Shown here piece by piece: positions 60,272 to 64,000 of a stretch of DNA of 64,000 nucleotides. Position numbers and translations under genes: made by a program. The DNA is from Blastococcus colisei. GTDB taxonomy: Bacteria; Actinomycetota; Actinomycetes; Mycobacteriales; Geodermatophilaceae. The stretch lies in contig NZ_VFQE01000002.1 in the NCBI RefSeq assembly GCF_006717095.1, forward strand, positions 806,001 through 870,000. The letters run 5' to 3'. The stretch's first letter is position 1, and every line of letters begins with the position of its first letter. The notes below the pieces were generated by a model, which made no database searches, was not told the DNA's origin, and saw only the letters and a list, made by a program, of their open reading frames with translations.

Positions 60272-61003
60272 ATGAAAGCCGAGGCGGTGAGACGCTCGTC
60301 GCAGGCCACTGCAATGCCCGACAGGGCTGCGGACGACCTCCGCGCCCAGGAAAATGTCGCCGACACCCGTGACCGCCGCGACTCGAGGTGGGACGAGCAC
60401 CGGCGCACGCGCCGTGAACAACTCGTCCAGGCGACGCTGGCCGCCGTCAGCCGGCACGGCGCCGGGGTCGGCATGGACGAGATCGCGGCCGAGGCCGGCA
60501 CCAGCAAGACCGTCGTCTACCGGCACTTCGCCGACCGCGCCGAGCTCTACGTGGCGGTCTGCAACCGGGTGGCCGCGCAGCTCCTGCCGAAGCTGCGGGA
60601 CGCGATGGAGAGCAGCGGCCATCCCCGCGGGATGGTCGCCGCCGCGATCGACACCTACCTGACGTTCATCGAGGCCGACCCCGAGCTGTACCGGTTCGTC
60701 GTCGACCAGCAGACCCTCGACCGCCCGACCACCGACCCGCTCACCAGCCTGTCCGACCTCATCGGCGCGCAGGTGGCGGCCGCGATCAGCGTCACCCTGC
60801 AGCAGGGCGGCCACGACCCGGCGCCCGCGGCGCCCTGGGGCCACGGCGTGGTGGGGATGGTCCGCGCGGCCGCCGACTGGTGGCTGCGCGCCGAGCGCCC
60901 CATGCTGCGCGGCGAACTCGCCGCACACCTCACCGATCTCGCCTGGGCGGGACTCTCCGGCGTCGTCACCATCCCTGAAGCCCCGAGCAAGGAGGACAAG
61001 TGA
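60272..61003 (+). CDS. TetR-family regulator of the fatty-acid cluster
   Basis: A 243-residue protein from ATG 60272 (ATG 60263 is possible). A 45-residue charged arm precedes the HTH (TRREQLVQATLAAVSRHGAGVGMDEIAAEAGTSKTVVYRHFADRAELYVAV). The C-terminal domain has DTYLTFIEADPELYRFVVDQQ, typical for lipid-responsive TetR proteins. The stop overlaps the downstream gene (GTGA). It is divergent from the thiolase gene across the GTACT operator. Confidence 0.92.
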   Translation: MKAEAVRRSSQATAMPDRAADDLRAQENVADTRDRRDSRWDEHRRTRREQLVQATLAAVSRHGAGVGMDEIAAEAGTSKTVVYRHFADRAELYVAVCNRVAAQLLPKLRDAMESSGHPRGMVAAAIDTYLTFIEADPELYRFVVDQQTLDRPTTDPLTSLSDLIGAQVAAAISVTLQQGGHDPAPAAPWGHGVVGMVRAAADWWLRAERPMLRGELAAHLTDLAWAGLSGVVTIPEAPSKEDK

Positions 61004-63048
61004 GCAGCAGCGTTCCCACGTCGGTGGACCCCGGCAAGCTGCGCGAGGTCATGGACGGGCGCTGGGCCCACATCCGCCGCGACGCCCGCGAGAACCTCCG
61101 CGACCCGGACTTCCTGCCGGTCTACGGCGAAACGATGCAGGAGGCCCGCGAGCGGGTGACGCGGGCGGCCAAGAAGCTGGCCGACTCCGGCCGCGTCGGC
61201 CTCGGCTTCCCCAAGGAGTTCGGCGGCGAGGCCGACTCCGGCGCCTCGGTGATCTCCATCGAGATGCTGGCGTTCGGCGACCTGTCGCTGATGGTGAAGG
61301 CCGGCGTCCAGTGGGGGCTGTTCGGCGGTGCCCTGGAGCTGCTCGGCACCCGCCGGCACCACGAGGAGTACCTGCGCGACGTGATGAGCTTCGACCTGCC
61401 CGGCTGCTTCGCGATGACCGAGACCGGCCACGGCTCCGACGTCCAGCAGCTGCGGACGACGTGCACCTACGACCCGGCCACGGAGTGCTTCGACCTGCAC
61501 ACCCCGCACCAGGCCGCGCGCAAGGACTACATCGGCAACGCGGCCGAGGACGGGCGCCTTGCCGTGGTCTTCGCGCAGCTGATCACCCAGGGGAAGAACC
61601 ACGGTGTGCACGCCTGGCTGGTGCCGATCCGGAACGGGGACGGCTCGCCCTGCGAGGGCGTCACGATCGGGGACGACGGCCCGAAGGCCGGCCTGCCCGG
61701 CGTGGACAACGGCCGGCTCACGTTCGACCACGTGCAGGTCCCGCGCGACATGCTGCTGGACCGGTACGGCCAGGTCGCGGCCGACGGCACGTACACCTCG
61801 AGCATCGAGAACGAGACCCGGCGCTTCTTCACCATGCTCGGCACGCTGGTGCGCGGACGGGTCAGCGTCGGTGGCTCGGCCTCCTCGGCCACCAAGATGG
61901 CGCTCGACATCGCGGTCCGGTACGGCGACGTCCGTCGCCAGTTCGCCGCGCCCGGCGAGGACCGCGAGATCGTCATCAACGACTACCTGGTGCACCAGCG
62001 CAAGCTGCTGCCGGCGCTGGCCAGGACCTACGCGCTGCACTTCGCGCAGAACACGCTGGTCGAGACGATGCACGACGTCCAGACCGCCGTCCACGTGCAC
62101 GGCGAGCAGATCGACGAGGAGGCCCAGCGGGAGCTGGAGTCGCGGGCCGCCGGGCTCAAGGTGGCCCAGACCGCGCACGCGACGGCGACCATCCAGATGT
62201 GCCGCGAGGCCTGCGGCGGGGCCGGCTACCTGCAGGAGAACCGGCTGCCGCACCTCAAGGCCGACACCGACGTCTTCACCACCTTCGAGGGCGACAACAC
62301 CGTCCTGCTGCAGCTGGTCGCCAAGGGGCTGCTCACCGGCTACCGCGACGCGTTCGGCTCCCTGGAGGGCTGGGGCAAGGTCGGGTTCATCGCCGACATG
62401 GTGCGGGAGACCGTGCTGGAGCGGACGGCGGCGCGTGCGCTGATCGCCCGGCTGGTCGACGCGGTGCCCGGGGTGGACGACGTCCCGATGCTCGAGCGCG
62501 GGTGGCAGCTGAAGATGTTCGAGTTCCGCGAGAAGCACGCCCTCGAGGGCGCGATCCGGCGGCTGCGGAAGAACTCGACCACCGACGGCATGGCGCCGTT
62601 CGACATGTTCAACGACGTCCAGGACCACGTGCTGAAGACGGCGCAGACGCACATCGACCGCGTCGTCCTCGAGGCCTTCGTCGCCGGCGTCGACCGCACC
62701 GAGGACCCCGCGGCCAAGGTGCTGCTGGACACGGTCTGCGACCTCTACGCGCTGTCGACGATCGAGGCGGACAAGGCCTGGTTCCTCGAGCACGGGCAGC
62801 TCACCGCCGCCCGCGCCAAGCTGCTGACCGCCACGGTCAACCAGCTGCTCAAGGAGCTGCGGCCGCACCTGATCACCCTGGTCGACGGGTTCGCCATCCC
62901 GGCCGAGTGGAAGGCCGCGCGGATCCTCGAGGAGGAGGCCGACCGCCAGGAGGCGATGGCCGCCCGCGACGCCGAGCTGCGGACGCAGAACGGAGAGGAC
63001 ACCCCGCAGGGCACCGCCACCGACCTGGAGGTCGCCCCCGCCCAGTAG
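61000..63048 (+). CDS. Acyl-CoA oxidase-like acyl-CoA dehydrogenase
   Basis: A 682-residue flavoprotein, longer than normal dehydrogenases. Flavin motif GCFAMTETGHGSDVQQLRTT near 130 and FDHVQVPRDMLLDRYGQV near 245. The central helical domain ends EACGGAGYLQENRLPHLKADTDVFTTFEGDNTVLLQL, with the catalytic Glu in TFEGDNTV. An extra 200-residue C-terminal ACOX-like domain follows. These features match acyl-CoA oxidases, so electrons may go to oxygen. It is coupled to the TetR gene by GTGA. Confidence 0.9.
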   Translation: MSSSVPTSVDPGKLREVMDGRWAHIRRDARENLRDPDFLPVYGETMQEARERVTRAAKKLADSGRVGLGFPKEFGGEADSGASVISIEMLAFGDLSLMVKAGVQWGLFGGALELLGTRRHHEEYLRDVMSFDLPGCFAMTETGHGSDVQQLRTTCTYDPATECFDLHTPHQAARKDYIGNAAEDGRLAVVFAQLITQGKNHGVHAWLVPIRNGDGSPCEGVTIGDDGPKAGLPGVDNGRLTFDHVQVPRDMLLDRYGQVAADGTYTSSIENETRRFFTMLGTLVRGRVSVGGSASSATKMALDIAVRYGDVRRQFAAPGEDREIVINDYLVHQRKLLPALARTYALHFAQNTLVETMHDVQTAVHVHGEQIDEEAQRELESRAAGLKVAQTAHATATIQMCREACGGAGYLQENRLPHLKADTDVFTTFEGDNTVLLQLVAKGLLTGYRDAFGSLEGWGKVGFIADMVRETVLERTAARALIARLVDAVPGVDDVPMLERGWQLKMFEFREKHALEGAIRRLRKNSTTDGMAPFDMFNDVQDHVLKTAQTHIDRVVLEAFVAGVDRTEDPAAKVLLDTVCDLYALSTIEADKAWFLEHGQLTAARAKLLTATVNQLLKELRPHLITLVDGFAIPAEWKAARILEEEADRQEAMAARDAELRTQNGEDTPQGTATDLEVAPAQ

Positions 63049-63439
63049 CAAGAGGGCCAGCACGCCACACCTCGCACGCTCGGCGCGGGGCCCTGAACGG
63101 TGGCCGTTCCAGCACGTCACCGCCCGAGCGGGCGGCTTTCCCGCACAGTGGTGCCCTGCCCGCTGAGCGACCCTGTTGGCCTATTGCTGTGCGTGTTGCC
63201 GTACACGCCGCCGCGTGGCCACGATCGCGCACAGCAGGAGCGCCGGCGCCGGGCAACAACGGCACGTCAAGCCGCCTGAACGGCCGTTAGGCCGCGCCAT
63301 GACCCGGCTCAACGTCAGGGCGGGCGGCTCAACCCGCACGACGTCGGCACCGCTGCCGGCGGCGACAGGGTCCTGAGCGGGGCAGAGCACGACTGTGCGA
63401 GATGAGGGCCCGTGACCGACGGCGTCCTCGGCCGCCCGG
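63049..63439. other. Gene-free stretch between convergent genes
   Basis: 391 nt between the oxidase-like gene and the phosphatase gene. Apart from the hairpin at 63120-63139 and a weaker one around GCCTGAACGGCCGTTAGGC near 63276, I see no gene, repeat or promoter. Confidence 0.5.
63120..63139 (+). terminator. Hairpin terminator after the oxidase-like gene
   Basis: CCGCCCG (63120-63126) and CGGGCGG (63129-63135) form a tight stem followed by CTTT, 71 nt after the stop. Confidence 0.65.
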
Positions 63440-64000
63440 TCAGGCCTCGGTACCGGCCCCGGGGAGAACGTCGGGCACCGGCTCGATGCTCGCCGGGACC
63501 TGCTGGGGGCCGGCCTCCGCCGGGCGCGGCCGGTCCTGCGGGTGCAGCCGGATGGCGAGGATGGCCACGTCGTCCTCCGCGTCGGGCAGGAAGAGCCGCT
63601 CGAGCACCTCGTCGCAGAGGTCGTCGAGGGACATGCCGGCACACATCTCGAGCACGGCGACCAGCTCGGCGGTACCGGCATCGACGTCCCGGTCCCGCCG
63701 CTCCACGAGCCCGTCGGTGTACAGGAACACCGTCGCACCGGCCTCGAGGGCCGTGGTGTGCTCGTGGCGCTGCTGGTCCGGGGACACGCCCAGCAGCAGG
63801 TCGGGGTGCTCGTCGAGCAGGTGGGCCTTCCCGTCGGCGGTCAGCACGGCCGCCGGCGGGTGCCCCGCACTCGACCACCGGAGCACGGCGCGGCGGGCCC
63901 GGAGGTCGTCCTGCTCCTGTTCGAGGCGGGCGACCAGCGCCGTCGCCATCGTGTCCAGCGCCAGGCCCTCGACGGCGCGGTCGAGGCCGGCCAGCACGTC
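63440..64000 (-). CDS. PP2C/SpoIIE-family phosphatase, C-terminal part
   Basis: 187 codons, open at the window edge; the N-terminus lies beyond 64000. It has LRWSSAGHPPAAVL, LLLGVSPDQQRHEHTTALEAGATVFLYTDGLVERRDRDVDAGTAELVAVL and DDVAILAIRL. These are the late motifs of SpoIIE/RsbU phosphatases, including metal ligands in YTDGLVE and EDDVAIL. Such enzymes dephosphorylate STAS anti-anti-sigma proteins. The tail PAEAGPQQVPASIEPVPDVLPGAGTEA is extra. Confidence 0.9.
   Translation of the reverse strand, partial: DVLAGLDRAVEGLALDTMATALVARLEQEQDDLRARRAVLRWSSAGHPPAAVLTADGKAHLLDEHPDLLLGVSPDQQRHEHTTALEAGATVFLYTDGLVERRDRDVDAGTAELVAVLEMCAGMSLDDLCDEVLERLFLPDAEDDVAILAIRLHPQDRPRPAEAGPQQVPASIEPVPDVLPGAGTEA

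Overview
The window is GC-rich (roughly 70%), with short intergenic gaps, many ATGA/GTGA start-stop overlaps, class E sortases, an MmgE/PrpD- and SDR-rich catabolic gene set, and a thiolase/FabG4/dehydratase cluster like that of mycobacteria. This points to a chromosome of a high-GC actinobacterium. The gene style (leaderless promoters, poly-Gly lipoproteins, small dispersed palindromes) fits a Geodermatophilaceae-type organism, but that family name is inference.

Layout. (1) 1-7597, minus strand: one long operon encoding a tripartite tricarboxylate transporter (tctB-tctA-tctC), an SDR, a split AbrB-type membrane protein and two MmgE/PrpD proteins. (2) 7833-10426, minus: MFS exporter, a second unusual SDR and a universal stress protein. 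(3) 10511-17888, minus: a translationally coupled catabolic operon (NDP-forming acyl-CoA synthetase, a third MmgE/PrpD, D-2-hydroxyacid dehydrogenase, DUF6282-like hydrolase, enoyl-CoA hydratase, 3-hydroxyacyl-CoA dehydrogenase), divergent from a further enoyl-CoA hydratase and a thioredoxin-reductase-like flavoprotein. Together these look like uptake, CoA activation and beta-oxidation-like breakdown of an unidentified organic acid. (4) 19811-30049: TPP enzyme, an OmpR-type two-component system with a GerMN lipoprotein, two STAS proteins, a NarL-type two-component system and small exported or membrane proteins.

(5) 30139-39735: a 9.5-kb island integrated in the 3' half of a tRNA-Ser(UGA) gene, bounded by a 58-bp perfect direct repeat. 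It carries a repeat-rich acidic coiled-coil protein, a broken Gfo/Idh/MocA oxidoreductase, and a surface-protein module (LAxTG protein, family-2 glycosyltransferase, UDP-GlcNAc 2-epimerase, class E sortase with an in-frame amber codon, small membrane protein, lipoprotein). At its right end an ISL3-type transposase fragment is fused to a decayed tyrosine integrase. The island looks immobilised.

(6) 39828-45664: aromatic/sulfonate-type ABC importer divergent from an IclR regulator and an MFS gene. (7) 45686-51305: complete Dpp-type peptide/nickel ABC operon. (8) 51514-55030: a solitary HMG-CoA reductase, and a second, intact sortase module paralogous to the island one. (9) 55282-63048: fatty-acid cluster (acyl-CoA dehydrogenase, MaoC-type dehydratase, FabG4-type reductase, FadA2-type thiolase, TetR regulator, acyl-CoA oxidase-like enzyme). 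(10) The window ends inside a SpoIIE/PP2C phosphatase gene.

Three kinds of small dispersed repeats overlie this: an 80-bp element that encodes an 18-residue peptide and overlaps the next gene's start; a 20-bp palindrome, one copy of which lies in frame inside an ABC ATPase gene; and a 60-bp hairpin whose two copies show compensatory changes.
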